Assembly: GCF_030718085.1 (NCBI RefSeq)
Contig: NZ_JAVAJF010000001.1
Span: forward strand, 1,612,001-1,676,000
Direction: 5' to 3'
DNA from: Marinobacter sp. MDS2
Lineage (GTDB): Bacteria > Pseudomonadota > Gammaproteobacteria > Pseudomonadales > Oleiphilaceae
DNA: 64,000 bases
Within the stretch, counting starts at the first letter, position 1, and each line of letters begins with the position of its first letter. Of the stretch, positions 9,291 through 19,046 are shown in pieces. The notes under the pieces were generated by a model. That model was not told where the DNA came from. It worked only from the letters and a program-made list of their open reading frames with translations, and ran no database searches. Both the position numbers and the translations under genes were made by a program.

Positions 9291-11615
9291 ATGGAGCCCA
9301 ACTACCCCCACCGCCAGTTGCCAAGTACAATACCCACCATGCCAACCAATCCCCAAACACCCGACACCAGCTTCCTCCCGGACTACCTCACCGACGAACA
9401 GCGGAACATCATCACCGCCGGTTACGAACATTCGGTCATCACCGCCGTCGCTGGCAGCGGAAAAACCTCCACCTTGGCCTGGCGCATCCGCTACCTGCTG
9501 GCCCAAGGCCACGACCCCAACCGCATGCTGGTCCTCATGTTCAACCGCAGCGCCCGGGTCGATTTCGAACGCAAACTCCAACAAGTCTGCGACCAATCCG
9601 GATTGGCACCACCGGAAATCCGCACCTACCACGCCATGGGCTACCGGCTCTACAAACGCTTCGTGCGGGAAGGCTACCTACCGAACTTTTCGGACAAAAT
9701 ACTGACCGAACAAGAAATCGGCTACCAAGCCTGGATGCTCACCCGCAGGCTGGCCCCCGAAGATCTGGCCGACGAAATCCGCCGCAACAAAAAAGACTAT
9801 GTGGAAACCGCCACCGGCTTCATCGATCTGGTCAAAACCTGCTTGTCCCCCGCAGAAATCGTATTCGAAGAACTGGGCTACTCAGACAAACACAAATACC
9901 TGATCGATCTTTTCCACAGCTTCGAACAGTGGCGCAAAAGCCAAGGCCGGATCAGTTACGCCGACATGATCTACGAGCCGGTCATGGCCATCCATCAGAA
10001 CCCGCCATTGCAGCGGCTGGTGGGCAATAAAATGGACCTGATCCTGGTAGACGAATACCAGGACACCAACGAAATCCAGCACCTGCTGCTGCGCTACGTG
10101 GCGGGCGACCGGGCCAGAGTCACCGTGGTCGGCGACCCGGACCAGACCATTTACGAATTCCGGGGTGCCAAGCCCGAATTCATCTTGCGCCGGTTCAGTG
10201 ACGAATTCGAAAGCCCGCTCGAACAGACCCTGAGCTTCACCTTCCGGTACGGTCATCAGGTTGCCCTGCTGGCCAACCACCTGATCACCCATAACACTGG
10301 CCGAAAAGACGTGCTCTGCCATTCACACCCCTCCACAGAAGCCACCCGTGCCGAACTGCATCGTGCGGACAATGATGGTGACGAGGTGCTGAAGATTTTG
10401 CAGAGTTACAACTCCGAAGAAAACAACCAGACTGCCGTGCTGTTCCGGGTCTGGAGCCAAAGCGTGCCGATTGAACTGAAACTGCTGGCGCGGCAAATTC
10501 CCTACCGCATAGACGCCGGTAAAGGCGCCCTGTTCAGCCGGGAAGTGCAGGCAATAACGGCGCTGCTGATGGTGGTCAGCGGTCGCATCAAACCACTTCC
10601 GGATTCCGACCGGATAGACATCGCCCGGCAGCTGCTGCGCTTCCCTCACGTTGGCCTGAAAGAACCGGAACTGGAGAATCTGGCGCAGTTTTTGGCGGGG
10701 TTCGCGGAAAACTGGCACGAACGCATACTGGCGATGGATTTCGATGCACTGCAACCCATGCCCGCCCGCAAACTGCGCAAACTGGGCGAGGTCCTGGCCC
10801 AGCTGCACAGCTACCAAGGGCCGGTTGCGGGCCTGATTCGAGTCTACGCCGAGCATACCGACTTGTACGACGGCATTCGAAGCCTGGCACTGACCCACGA
10901 CAGCGCTGAAGAGCGTATCGACACGATTCAGGGTTTCCGGGATTACCTGAAAAGCCTGGATACCGATGCCAGTAGCGCGCTGGACCACCTCAAAGCCCTG
11001 AAACAGCAAGCCGGCGAAAAAGCCGACAACGGCGTACTGCTGTCCACTATTCATCGCACCAAAGGGTTAGAGTGGCCGGTGGTGATTATTCCCGGTTTAC
11101 AGGAGAAGTACCTGCCCTACAGCCCACGCCCGCAAGACAACGCACAAGCTCTGCTGGAGAGCGAACGGCGGTTGTTATACGTCGGCATGACCCGGGCCCG
11201 GAAAGCGCTGCACCTGATCACCCGACCAACCAGCCAAAGACCCCATCTGGACGGTGATCAAGGGCCTAGCCGGTTCGTTTCAGAGCTCTGTTACGAGCTG
11301 TCGCACGAGCTGGGTTCGCGCCTTGAGGAACACACAGCTACGGCCGAAAGCGCACTGATTCTCAACCACCCAACCACGGCGGTCAGTATTCGCTACGCCA
11401 CTCGTGCGGGTTTAACCTTAGAGGGCATCGCGCAGGATAATGAACGCGATTTAACGGAACCCGTCTGGCATAAACGGCGTGTCATCCATACATTATTCGG
11501 CGCCGGCGAGGTGGTCAGCGAAGACGAGAGCTCTTTTGAAGTTCGCTTTGACAATGCAGACACCCTGAACTTCAGTAAGAAGAGCGCTCACTTGTACTTC
11601 ACTGCGAGTACGTAG
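9291..11615 (+). CDS. UvrD/Rep-family ATP-dependent DNA helicase
   Basis: This superfamily 1A 3'-5' helicase probably works in DNA repair or replication restart. Visible motifs are Walker A AVAGSGKTST (about residues 52-61 from this start), motif II LVDEYQDTNE, motif III VVGDPDQTIYEFRGA, motif IV FTFRYGH, motif V STIHRTKGLEWP and motif VI YVGMTRARKALH. The C-terminal part (RVIHTLFGAGEVVSEDE...) resembles the small Tudor-like tail of PcrA/UvrD. Start is uncertain: ATG at 9291 (774 residues) or 9339 (758 residues); neither has a strong ribosome site. An earlier ATG at 9168 falls inside the palindromic repeat and is unlikely. The protein is longer than Rep but not clearly UvrD itself. Confidence 0.9.
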   Translation: MEPNYPHRQLPSTIPTMPTNPQTPDTSFLPDYLTDEQRNIITAGYEHSVITAVAGSGKTSTLAWRIRYLLAQGHDPNRMLVLMFNRSARVDFERKLQQVCDQSGLAPPEIRTYHAMGYRLYKRFVREGYLPNFSDKILTEQEIGYQAWMLTRRLAPEDLADEIRRNKKDYVETATGFIDLVKTCLSPAEIVFEELGYSDKHKYLIDLFHSFEQWRKSQGRISYADMIYEPVMAIHQNPPLQRLVGNKMDLILVDEYQDTNEIQHLLLRYVAGDRARVTVVGDPDQTIYEFRGAKPEFILRRFSDEFESPLEQTLSFTFRYGHQVALLANHLITHNTGRKDVLCHSHPSTEATRAELHRADNDGDEVLKILQSYNSEENNQTAVLFRVWSQSVPIELKLLARQIPYRIDAGKGALFSREVQAITALLMVVSGRIKPLPDSDRIDIARQLLRFPHVGLKEPELENLAQFLAGFAENWHERILAMDFDALQPMPARKLRKLGEVLAQLHSYQGPVAGLIRVYAEHTDLYDGIRSLALTHDSAEERIDTIQGFRDYLKSLDTDASSALDHLKALKQQAGEKADNGVLLSTIHRTKGLEWPVVIIPGLQEKYLPYSPRPQDNAQALLESERRLLYVGMTRARKALHLITRPTSQRPHLDGDQGPSRFVSELCYELSHELGSRLEEHTATAESALILNHPTTAVSIRYATRAGLTLEGIAQDNERDLTEPVWHKRRVIHTLFGAGEVVSEDESSFEVRFDNADTLNFSKKSAHLYFTAST

Positions 11616-11772
11616 CTGCACTATCCGTAGAATTCGCAAGCCGCTGGCACCGTAATATCTTTGTGTTTTTGTAACGATTGACCTATTGTTTAGAGGACTA
11701 AAGATATTCATTCGGGTATTTTTATACTTGAACGATAGTCGGATCCAAAAAAATCGAAACAGGAGGTTCCGC

Positions 11773-12960
11773 ATGAAGTTCATGCGTCCGGTGGCCCTGG
11801 CTGCCCTTGCTACAACCCTTACAGCCCCCGCTCTGGCCGAAAGCCAGCAAACCATTTACCTGAACCCGTTCGCCGGTTACCAGTACTTCGGTGACAAGCG
11901 CGATCTGAGCGAAAGCGACACCTACGGTGTGGGTATCGAATACCGCTTCCGCCCCCATTGGGCCGTAGAAGCTGTGTACTCCCGTGCCGACGTAGACCGC
12001 AAATACGTGTCCGGTGAATCTGATTTCGATGAAATCCGTGTCGACGGCCTTTATTACTTTGCGAGCCAGGACAAAGCATGGAACCCGTACGTTTCCATGG
12101 GTGCCGGCCACGCAGACTTCGAAGGAGGTCCTGTCCGTACAGCCGGATCCAACCACGACGAAACCCGCGTTAACGTGGGTGCCGGTGTCCGTTACAACAT
12201 CAGCGACATGATTTCTCTGCGTGCCGACCTGCGCGAATTCCACGGTATTGATGAAAGCACCTTCGACACCATGGCGTCTCTGGGCTTGAGTTTCGCGTTC
12301 CACCGTACCACTGCCAAGCCAGCTCCGGCCGACGCTGATAACGATGGCGTACCTGATACCCGCGACCAGTGCCCGAACACTCCGGCTGGTGTCCAGGTAG
12401 ACAGCACCGGTTGTGAGCTAGACAGCGACAATGATGGCGTAGTCAACAGCAAAGACCAGTGCCCGAACACTCCGGCTGGCGCACAAGTGAACAGCCGCGG
12501 CTGTGAGCTGGACAGCGACAACGACGGCGTGGTCAACAGCAAAGACCAGTGCCCGAATACCGCTGCCGGCGCTGAAGTGGACGAAAACGGTTGTGAAGGT
12601 GTTACCGACACGATCGAAACCATCAACCTGCGTGTTCAGTTCCCGCTCAACAGCTCGGTGATTGACGACGCCTACGACCTGGAAATTCGCCAGGTAGCTG
12701 ACTTCATGGAAGAGCACCCGGGCACCACGGTTGAGATTGCCGGCCACACCGACAACACCGGTAAAGCCGAGTACAACCGCTTCCTGTCTCAGCGTCGCGC
12801 TGAAGCCGTTGCTGAGCGTCTGGTATCCGCACTGGGTGTTGATGAAGATCGTGTCAGAGCGGTTGGTTACGGTGAGGTTGAGCCGATTGCCACCAACGAC
12901 ACCTCTGCTGGCCGTGCCCAGAACCGTCGTGTAGAAGCCCGCATCCAAGTGCTCCGCTAA
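11773..12960 (+). CDS. OmpA/OprF-like outer-membrane porin with calcium-binding TSP3 repeats
   Basis: The 395-residue product has a signal peptide (cleavage near APALA-ES), an eight-stranded beta-barrel region (about 23-180), three 30-residue thrombospondin type 3 repeats rich in Asp/Asn with paired cysteines, and a C-terminal OmpA domain that binds peptidoglycan (EIAGHTDNTGKAEYN...LSQRRAEAV). It links the outer membrane to the cell wall and may form a small pore, like Pseudomonas OprF. AGGAGG lies directly upstream of the ATG. The leader is AT-rich with a TTGACC at 11678, but I could not pick a convincing -10. A strong terminator follows. Confidence 0.93.
   Translation: MKFMRPVALAALATTLTAPALAESQQTIYLNPFAGYQYFGDKRDLSESDTYGVGIEYRFRPHWAVEAVYSRADVDRKYVSGESDFDEIRVDGLYYFASQDKAWNPYVSMGAGHADFEGGPVRTAGSNHDETRVNVGAGVRYNISDMISLRADLREFHGIDESTFDTMASLGLSFAFHRTTAKPAPADADNDGVPDTRDQCPNTPAGVQVDSTGCELDSDNDGVVNSKDQCPNTPAGAQVNSRGCELDSDNDGVVNSKDQCPNTAAGAEVDENGCEGVTDTIETINLRVQFPLNSSVIDDAYDLEIRQVADFMEEHPGTTVEIAGHTDNTGKAEYNRFLSQRRAEAVAERLVSALGVDEDRVRAVGYGEVEPIATNDTSAGRAQNRRVEARIQVLR
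12331..12600 (+). repeat. Three in-frame 90-bp repeats encoding TSP3 units
   Basis: Copies start at 12331, 12421 and 12511, each coding for a 30-residue D-x-D-x-D-G-V...D-Q-C-P-N-T...G-C-E-L unit. Copies two and three are nearly identical at DNA level, suggesting recent duplication or gene conversion; copy one is more diverged. Confidence 0.85.
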
Positions 12961-12982
12961 GACACTTTGATTCGGTCATACC

Positions 12983-13010
12983 AAAGAAGGCGCCCGAGGG
13001 CGCCTTCTTT
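12983..13010 (+). terminator. Rho-independent terminator after the OmpA-like gene
   Basis: A perfect 13-base stem (12983-12995 pairing with 12998-13010) ends in a T-run. It is also suited to act in the reverse direction for the convergent methyltransferase gene, because the other side starts with AAAGAAGG. Confidence 0.9.
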
Positions 13011-13027
13011 GTTTCTGCCATTCGTCA

Positions 13028-14275
13028 TTAAGTTGCCTTAACCGCATCCAGCAATATATTTCGGGGCGTTAACGAACGCTCGCAGAACACCCCCACATCA
13101 ACCCGATAGCCCTGCTCTTCCAGATACACCGCATAATCCAGCACTAACCAAAGTTCGAGCGGCCGCCGGAACAGATGACGAAGCAATTCATGCCGACGCA
13201 CCTGTCGGGATCGCTTCTGCCCAGCCGCCAGCCAGCAAGGCCAGTCAACCTCTGCGGGCAAAACCACGCGCTTCTTGTCCGCCGCCCACCGGCAAAACGC
13301 CTCGAAACGACCACTGTTCAACCGCGAAGGATGCGACGGCACAGGCAAATACCGCCCGGATTCAGACAAGCTTCGTTGCAGTGCATCGAAGCCCAGCCGC
13401 CAGGCCCGTATACGGGCCGATTGGGCACGCTCCCGAGCCGGGGCCGTCACCGTTTCTTGCACGGCCAGCCTGAGCCCTGCCCGATCCATTTCGAGAACGT
13501 TGTGAGCATCGCGGGCCTGCTGAGACAGCAAACCGTAGGCTCCGCGGCCTCCGAGGTGATAACAGCAAGGCGACACACTCAACCGGGCCAGACCGGCTTC
13601 ACTGCCGGCAACCAGCAGCTGGCGATGCAAATCACCACACGCATGCAAAGCGGCACCATGATGAACGGCCGGCCAGCGCAGCTGGTCTGACATCACATCC
13701 TGCTGTATGACACTCACCGGATCGCCATACCTGGCCGCAAGACGATTGCCGTCTTGCACCAGCTCCGCGTCCCACTCGAAGCCGAAAACCGCTTCAGCCC
13801 CCTGCCCGACCAGCGTGCGCGCCAGGTGCCCCTTGCCACAACACCAGTCCAGAACGCGGCTGTTCAACGGCGTAACGGATACCGCGAAGGCACCGGCTTG
13901 CAGGCGCTTTCGGCCGGGCATATCCACCGCCTGAACTTCCTGCAAAGCGGCCTGCGGACCTCGCTCGTAGCCGGGCAATTTCGGCAGAGAAACTAACTCG
14001 TCATAATCTGCTAATGCTGGCACAAAACGAGCAACTTCTTGTGCAAACGCTGACGCACGCTCGCTCCAATCGTCGCATTCCGCGTCTGACAGTTGCTCAA
14101 GCCAATTTGCCAGATCGGGATGCTGCTGACACCAGTCCGGCGCAGGTTCCATGAACGGCACAGGCCGCCAAAAGGCTTCATGGCTGAGCAGCCAATCATT
14201 CACCGCCTGCCATTGCCGAAAAAACGATGTGGAAATATCAAAGCCCTCCGGCAAAACGGCCCGGACGGAACGCAT
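13028..14275 (-). CDS. SAM-dependent methyltransferase, METTL25/RRNAD1-like
   Basis: The protein has a class I methyltransferase core with motif I VLDWCCGKGHLA, an acidic loop FGFEWDAELV and the HACGDLH and SPCCYHL motifs seen in the METTL25/RRNAD1-like group. Substrate unknown. Start is uncertain. The frame is open to 14305; ATG at 14275 gives about 415 residues. However, the best ribosome site, GGAGG at the end of the preceding dadA-like gene, is placed for an ATT codon at 14236, just after that gene's stop. The two genes overlap or abut, so translation is probably coupled. Confidence 0.75.
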   Translation of the reverse strand: MRSVRAVLPEGFDISTSFFRQWQAVNDWLLSHEAFWRPVPFMEPAPDWCQQHPDLANWLEQLSDAECDDWSERASAFAQEVARFVPALADYDELVSLPKLPGYERGPQAALQEVQAVDMPGRKRLQAGAFAVSVTPLNSRVLDWCCGKGHLARTLVGQGAEAVFGFEWDAELVQDGNRLAARYGDPVSVIQQDVMSDQLRWPAVHHGAALHACGDLHRQLLVAGSEAGLARLSVSPCCYHLGGRGAYGLLSQQARDAHNVLEMDRAGLRLAVQETVTAPARERAQSARIRAWRLGFDALQRSLSESGRYLPVPSHPSRLNSGRFEAFCRWAADKKRVVLPAEVDWPCWLAAGQKRSRQVRRHELLRHLFRRPLELWLVLDYAVYLEEQGYRVDVGVFCERSLTPRNILLDAVKAT

Positions 14276-15515
14276 CCAGCGGCACCGCCGGTTCTTCACC
14301 ATCAATCACCTGGGCGATCACCGCCGCACTGCCAGCAGACAGCGTCCAGCCAAAGGTGCCATGGCCGGTATTCAGGAACAGGTTGTCGCGGGGCCCTTTA
14401 CCAATAATGGCCGGGCCGTCTGGCGTCATCGGGCGAAATCCGGTCCAGGTTTCAGCGGCATCCAGATCGGCACAACCGGGGTAACGGGACTGCACCGATT
14501 TTTTAATGGTGGCAATCCGGGCCTCCGGAATATCTCGATTAAAACCGGCCAATTCAACAAACCCGGTTGCCCGCAAACGGTCGCCCAGCCGGGTTGAGAC
14601 CACCTTGAAATTGTCGTCATGAACCGTTGCCGAGGGCGCTTTATCAGGGTCACTCAGCGGTACGGTAATGCTGTACCCCTTGATCGGATAAATGGGCAGC
14701 GTTAGCCCCAACGGCTTGACCAGCTCCGGCGACCAACAGCCGGCAGACACCACCACCGCATCCGCCTCCAAACGTTCGGGTTTACCGCTGGCAGAGCGGA
14801 ACTGAACCGCGTTAACACGCTTTTGATCCGCCAGCAGGGCTTCTACTTCCACCTCATAACGGAAGGTCACGCCCAGGTCTTCACACACCTTGGCCAACGC
14901 CCGGGAAAACAAATGACAATCGCCGGTGCCATCGGTGTCATACCTCAAAGCACCGTAAAGCGGCCCACCGCCTGTCATACCCGGCTCCACTTCCCGGACC
15001 TCTTGCGGCGAAAGCAAATGCGAGGGCACCCCTACTTCGTTCAGAAACTCGTGGGTCTTGCGCAATTCGTCCAAAGCGTCGGGGGTACTGGCCAGATGCA
15101 AAAGCCCGGCATGCTGACCGTCAAATGCCAGATCGTGCTCTTGCTCAAGTGCCAAGAACCGCTCACGGCTAAAGGCCCCCAATTTCAACATGGCCCGCTT
15201 GTTGAGCCCGAACAAGCCGGGAGACCAGGCGTAGCGAAGGGTTGCCAACATGAATCGGGTAGCCGCGAGCGAAGGGGGCATCCGCATTTTCAGGGGGCCA
15301 TCGGTTTTCAGCAGCCAGGGCAACGCCTTGAACACCATCGACGGGTCCGCCCAGGGATACACCACACCGTAGGAACGCTGTGCGGCGTTGCCTTTGCTGG
15401 TTTCATTTCCCGCCAGCTTGTGGCGTTCCAGAACCGTTACCTGATGACCGCGTCGTACCAGTTCTCTGGCTGTCGTTATGCCAACGACACCGCCTCCAAC
15501 AACCACAATATGCAT
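14238..15515 (-). CDS. dadA: D-amino acid dehydrogenase-type FAD oxidoreductase (DadA family)
   Basis: The 425-residue product begins with the FAD-binding motif VVVGGGVVGITTARELVRRG, followed by the DadA-typical ERHKLAGNETSKGNA and the C-terminal FRPMTPDGPAIIG and NTGHGTFGWTLSAGSA. This family oxidises D-amino acids such as D-alanine to keto acids, passing electrons to the respiratory chain. No alanine racemase gene (dadX) is adjacent, so a different D-amino acid may be preferred. The gene precedes the methyltransferase gene in an apparent two-gene unit. Confidence 0.88.
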   Translation of the reverse strand: MHIVVVGGGVVGITTARELVRRGHQVTVLERHKLAGNETSKGNAAQRSYGVVYPWADPSMVFKALPWLLKTDGPLKMRMPPSLAATRFMLATLRYAWSPGLFGLNKRAMLKLGAFSRERFLALEQEHDLAFDGQHAGLLHLASTPDALDELRKTHEFLNEVGVPSHLLSPQEVREVEPGMTGGGPLYGALRYDTDGTGDCHLFSRALAKVCEDLGVTFRYEVEVEALLADQKRVNAVQFRSASGKPERLEADAVVVSAGCWSPELVKPLGLTLPIYPIKGYSITVPLSDPDKAPSATVHDDNFKVVSTRLGDRLRATGFVELAGFNRDIPEARIATIKKSVQSRYPGCADLDAAETWTGFRPMTPDGPAIIGKGPRDNLFLNTGHGTFGWTLSAGSAAVIAQVIDGEEPAVPLDAFRPGRFAGGL

Positions 15516-15649
15516 GGTGCTCTTCCCCTAATCACCGCTTCTGAATTATCGCCCTACTCTCTTCGCTCGGTGCAAACTGGTAAACTCGACCATAGTCGCT
15601 CTCAGCATAGCACCCACTCAACTTCCGAGATGGAGTCAGGACACCGGAC

Positions 15650-16459
15650 ATGAGCAAAAAACGCCGCGAAATTCCCGTATTTGACCACCCTATTATCGAG
15701 ACCCACTGCCATCTGGATTATCTGAAAGATCGTCCTCTGGAAGACACGCTCGATCAAAGCCGGCAGGTGAACATCGAAAAGGTCATCACCATTGCCGTAT
15801 CGCCCGATAACCTTGCCGCGGTCCGGGAACTCAGCCAGATCAAAGACTGGGTGTACGGCACTCAAGGTATCCACCCTCATGAAGCCGAAACATACAACGA
15901 TCAGGTAGAGGGAGAAATACGTACCCATGCCCAAGACGAGAAGATCGTTGCCGTGGGCGAAATAGGGCTGGACTACTTTTACGACAAAGCCGACCGCGCC
16001 ACCCAGCGCGAGGTGTTTCGTCGCCAGCTGCAGATCGCCTGTGACAGTGACCGGCCGGTGGTTATCCACAGCCGTGAAGCCGATGATGAAACCATCGAAA
16101 TTCTGAAAGAGTTCGAGCAGTCCCTCAAACGCCGGGGCGTGATCCACAGCTTCACATCCGGCCCGGGGCTGGCGCAGTATGCATTGGATCAAGGCTGGAA
16201 CTTAGGCTTTAATGGTATTACCACGTTTAATAAAGCGGAGAACGTAAGGGATATCGTTCGCATGACGCCAATCAGCCAGATTCTGCTCGAAACCGACGCC
16301 CCGTTCCTGACCCCGGTGCCCTACCGTGGTAAAGAGAATGCGCCGTTCTACCTGCCTTTTGTCGCCGAGAAAATTGCAGAGGTGAAGGATTTGCCTCTGG
16401 AAGAGGTTATTGTTCAGACCTACCAGAATAGCCTACGGACGTTTTTCCCCGAGCGATGA
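15650..16459 (+). CDS. TatD-family metal-dependent hydrolase
   Basis: The 269-residue TIM-barrel hydrolase carries the family metal ligands: ETHCHLD near the N-terminus, VGEIGLDYFYD (Glu) in the middle, VVIHSREADDE and the C-terminal LLETDAPFLTP. TatD proteins are DNases or related phosphodiesterases in the cytoplasm. It differs from TatD and YcfH only in detail, so the paralogue is not assigned. Its stop overlaps the start of the HD-GYP gene by four bases (ATGA), implying coupled translation. Confidence 0.9.
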   Translation: MSKKRREIPVFDHPIIETHCHLDYLKDRPLEDTLDQSRQVNIEKVITIAVSPDNLAAVRELSQIKDWVYGTQGIHPHEAETYNDQVEGEIRTHAQDEKIVAVGEIGLDYFYDKADRATQREVFRRQLQIACDSDRPVVIHSREADDETIEILKEFEQSLKRRGVIHSFTSGPGLAQYALDQGWNLGFNGITTFNKAENVRDIVRMTPISQILLETDAPFLTPVPYRGKENAPFYLPFVAEKIAEVKDLPLEEVIVQTYQNSLRTFFPER

Positions 16460-17664
16460 TCAAACGCATTCCTATCGCTGCGTTGAAGGTCGGGATGTAC
16501 ATCACCGACCTGAACAATGACTGGATTCCCCACAACACCCAGCGCAAGCGCGGTGTGATCCGGAACGAAGAAACCGTCGAAAAAATTCGCGCGATGGGCG
16601 TGCAGTTTGTATACATTGATGCTGAAAAGGGGCGGGATACCCAAGACTACGAAACCGCCTCAGAAGTGGATAAGCGCAACGAAGATGCTCTACAGAATGT
16701 AGGCGAACATAAGCCCGGGGTTGCTGCCAAAGTCCCGCTCGAGCAGGAAATGGAGACTGCAAAGGGCATACACACCCAGGCGCAAGGGCTGGTAGACAGT
16801 TTCATGGGCAACGTTAAAATCGGTGCCGCCGTTGATATCAGCCCCATCCACAAGCTGGCTGACGATTTACAAAATTCGGTGATCAGAAACCCCAACGCGC
16901 TGGGGTGTCTGGGCCGCATCCGCGACAAAGACAACTATTTGCTTGAACACTCCGTTAATCTGAGTGTGTTGATGACACTGTTCGGGCGATACCGAAAGTT
17001 ATCTGCGGACGTTCTGCACCAAACCGTGGTGGGTGCCCTTCTACACGATTTGGGTAAAATCCTGACGCCAGACGATATACTGCACAAACCCGGCAGGCTG
17101 ACGGCGGAGGAGTTCGAAGTAATGAAGCTCCATGCCCGCCAATCCCGAGACATTCTGCTTGCGACCGAGGGTATCGGAGAACTCACGGTGATTACTGCTG
17201 CGCAGCATCACGAACGCATCGACGGTACCGGCTACCCCGAAGGCCTAAAAGGCAATGAGATCTCTACCTACGGGCGCATGGCGGCCATTGCTGATGTCTA
17301 CGATGCGATCACCGCTGATCGCGTTTACCACAAAGGAATGACCCCGACTCAAGGTCTGAAAAAATTGTTGGAGTGGAGTGGTTCACACCTCGATACCACT
17401 CTGGTTCAAGAGTTTATTCACTGTGTTGGGCTGTACCCGGTAGGCTCTCTGGTGTTGCTGGAAAGTGGCCGGCTAGGCATTGTTACCGAACCAAATGAGC
17501 ACGACTTGCGCCTACCGGTTGTACGGGTGGTCTACCACACCAAATTCCGCTCGCCGATCCCGGTCACCAGCGTTGACCTCGCTAAACCGGGTAATCAGGA
17601 CAGAATCAAACGAGCGGTGGATCCCAAACTATACAAAATTGATGTGGATAAGTTTCTGGTTTAG
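16456..17664 (+). CDS. HD-GYP domain protein, probable cyclic-di-GMP phosphodiesterase
   Basis: The 402-residue protein has an N-terminal DUF3391-type domain (MIKRIPIAALKVGMYITDL...) and a central HD-GYP domain with the complete metal-binding motif LLHDLGK and the signature HHERIDGTGYP, followed by YGRMAAIADVYDAITADRVY. It probably hydrolyses c-di-GMP to pGpG or GMP, lowering the signal that favours sessile growth. It lacks a receiver domain and membrane segments. The gene is coupled to tatD upstream and convergent with lysO, with overlapping stop codons. The diguanylate cyclase a few kilobases downstream may be its opposing enzyme (inference). Confidence 0.92.
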   Translation: MIKRIPIAALKVGMYITDLNNDWIPHNTQRKRGVIRNEETVEKIRAMGVQFVYIDAEKGRDTQDYETASEVDKRNEDALQNVGEHKPGVAAKVPLEQEMETAKGIHTQAQGLVDSFMGNVKIGAAVDISPIHKLADDLQNSVIRNPNALGCLGRIRDKDNYLLEHSVNLSVLMTLFGRYRKLSADVLHQTVVGALLHDLGKILTPDDILHKPGRLTAEEFEVMKLHARQSRDILLATEGIGELTVITAAQHHERIDGTGYPEGLKGNEISTYGRMAAIADVYDAITADRVYHKGMTPTQGLKKLLEWSGSHLDTTLVQEFIHCVGLYPVGSLVLLESGRLGIVTEPNEHDLRLPVVRVVYHTKFRSPIPVTSVDLAKPGNQDRIKRAVDPKLYKIDVDKFLV

Positions 17665-18569
17665 CCCAGTGACAGAAAGACCCCCATCAGCACGGGCGAC
17701 AGGAAAGACAGCAAGAAGCCCGAGGCAATGGCCACCGGCACACACGCCAAGCCACCACTGCTGCGAATCACCGGCAGGGTAAAGTCCATAGACGTAGCCC
17801 CCCCATAGCCGATTGCCATGGCCGGGCGGGCGCCAATCACCACCGGAATCAGTGCCAGAGCAATAATTTCACGCAGCACATCGTTGAGAAACGCAACTCC
17901 GCCCCACGCCGGCCCCATGGCGTCGCCGATCATAATTCCAGACAGGGAGTACCAGCCGAATCCCGACGCAATCGCCAGCGCCTGATTCCATGACACTCCC
18001 AGCCAAGGCGTAAGCGCCAGCCCGGCGATCAGCGAACTCGCCCCCATTGTCAGCGCAATCCCAAGACCCTGACGGTTCATTAACAGCTTACGCAACGACA
18101 AACCGGCATTGCGAAGCTGAAGACCAATCAAAAACAACAGCAGCATCAGTGCCCAGGTGGCGACATCTTCAACCATGGGCAACCCGGAGAACCAGAAATA
18201 ACCCAGAAATCCCCCCACAACCACTGCCAGCAATGGTTTCAGGCCCGCCATGAACAGCCGGCGGTAGCTCGGTTTTGCACTGTCTTCGGTAGGGCCGATG
18301 TCGAGCGGAAGAAAGTGATGGAACAGCCATAGCGCCGCCAGATTTGCCACCAGCATGGCGAGTACCAATCCGGACACTTGGTAGGCCATAGTGCCCAGAT
18401 GCGTAAGCAAGCCTTCCATTTGCCCAAGGCCAAGCCCGAGCAAAACCAGAATGAAATACACCAGGCCTTCCACAAGGTAGTGAATCACCGTCATCAGGCG
18501 GCGATTGGAAAGGGCGAACGCAAAACCCAAAAACAACGGGGCCAGAATCAGCAAAGCGCCGGTCAGCAT
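17661..18569 (-). CDS. lysO: Lysine exporter LysO family membrane protein
   Basis: The 302-residue protein is very hydrophobic, with about eight to nine membrane segments and the family features GFGWYSLSG, GAARPAMAIGYGG-like and MDFTLPVI motifs of the LysO (YbjE, DUF340) family. In E. coli LysO exports lysine and thialysine. Transport of lysine here is inferred from family membership. No ribosome-site ambiguity; it stands alone, convergent with the HD-GYP gene. Confidence 0.88.
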   Translation of the reverse strand: MLTGALLILAPLFLGFAFALSNRRLMTVIHYLVEGLVYFILVLLGLGLGQMEGLLTHLGTMAYQVSGLVLAMLVANLAALWLFHHFLPLDIGPTEDSAKPSYRRLFMAGLKPLLAVVVGGFLGYFWFSGLPMVEDVATWALMLLLFLIGLQLRNAGLSLRKLLMNRQGLGIALTMGASSLIAGLALTPWLGVSWNQALAIASGFGWYSLSGIMIGDAMGPAWGGVAFLNDVLREIIALALIPVVIGARPAMAIGYGGATSMDFTLPVIRSSGGLACVPVAIASGFLLSFLSPVLMGVFLSLG

Positions 18570-18637
18570 AACAGCCTCTGAAAAACAGACATCAAAAAGA
18601 GAGCAGGCAGACGAACGTCTGCCATCGGAGAAAAAAC

Positions 18638-18949
18638 TCAGTGAAGCTTATTCGCGGAGCGGTCCTGAACCAAAACCCAAGGTGCAACCACCACAGCCCA
18701 TAACTCGCTGTTTTTTTCGTACCAGGCCCGGGCAAGATCCGGCGAAACATCACCGACCGAACCTGCGGCCAGCCATTGCTCGAACTGTGCTTTGTTGTCC
18801 GCGGTCAGCTCGGCCGCCACCTCAAGAAGATCCAGCTCTGGCTCAACGCGCACCACGTGGCCCCGGGCGTAATACGTCTGCAATTCATGCCAATGAATGC
18901 GAGAGGTTTCCAGATTAAGTTTGGCTTTCAATTCGTCCGGCGATGACAT
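18638..18949 (-). CDS. DUF2288 domain-containing protein
   Basis: This 103-residue soluble protein matches the DUF2288 family by its LNLETSRIHWHELQTYYARGHVV start and the WLVQD-like C-terminal part (LWAVVVAPWVLVQ). Family members are common in gammaproteobacteria and cyanobacteria; function unknown. GAGGA precedes the ATG. It lies between lysO and the receiver gene, all on the minus strand, with a gap on each side. Confidence 0.85.
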   Translation of the reverse strand: MSSPDELKAKLNLETSRIHWHELQTYYARGHVVRVEPELDLLEVAAELTADNKAQFEQWLAAGSVGDVSPDLARAWYEKNSELWAVVVAPWVLVQDRSANKLH

Positions 18950-19046
18950 GCAATCCTCGATAAATCGTGCGCTTGTTTCAAAGCGGACAGCCTATATCAA
19001 AATGCGGCGCTTCGCACCTGAGACCAGCGTCACCACGGGGCCGGAA

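Noticed and set aside
12331-12600. Tandem DNA repeat considered as a non-coding satellite
   Set aside because: The 90-bp period is in frame and codes for a known calcium-binding repeat inside the porin gene.
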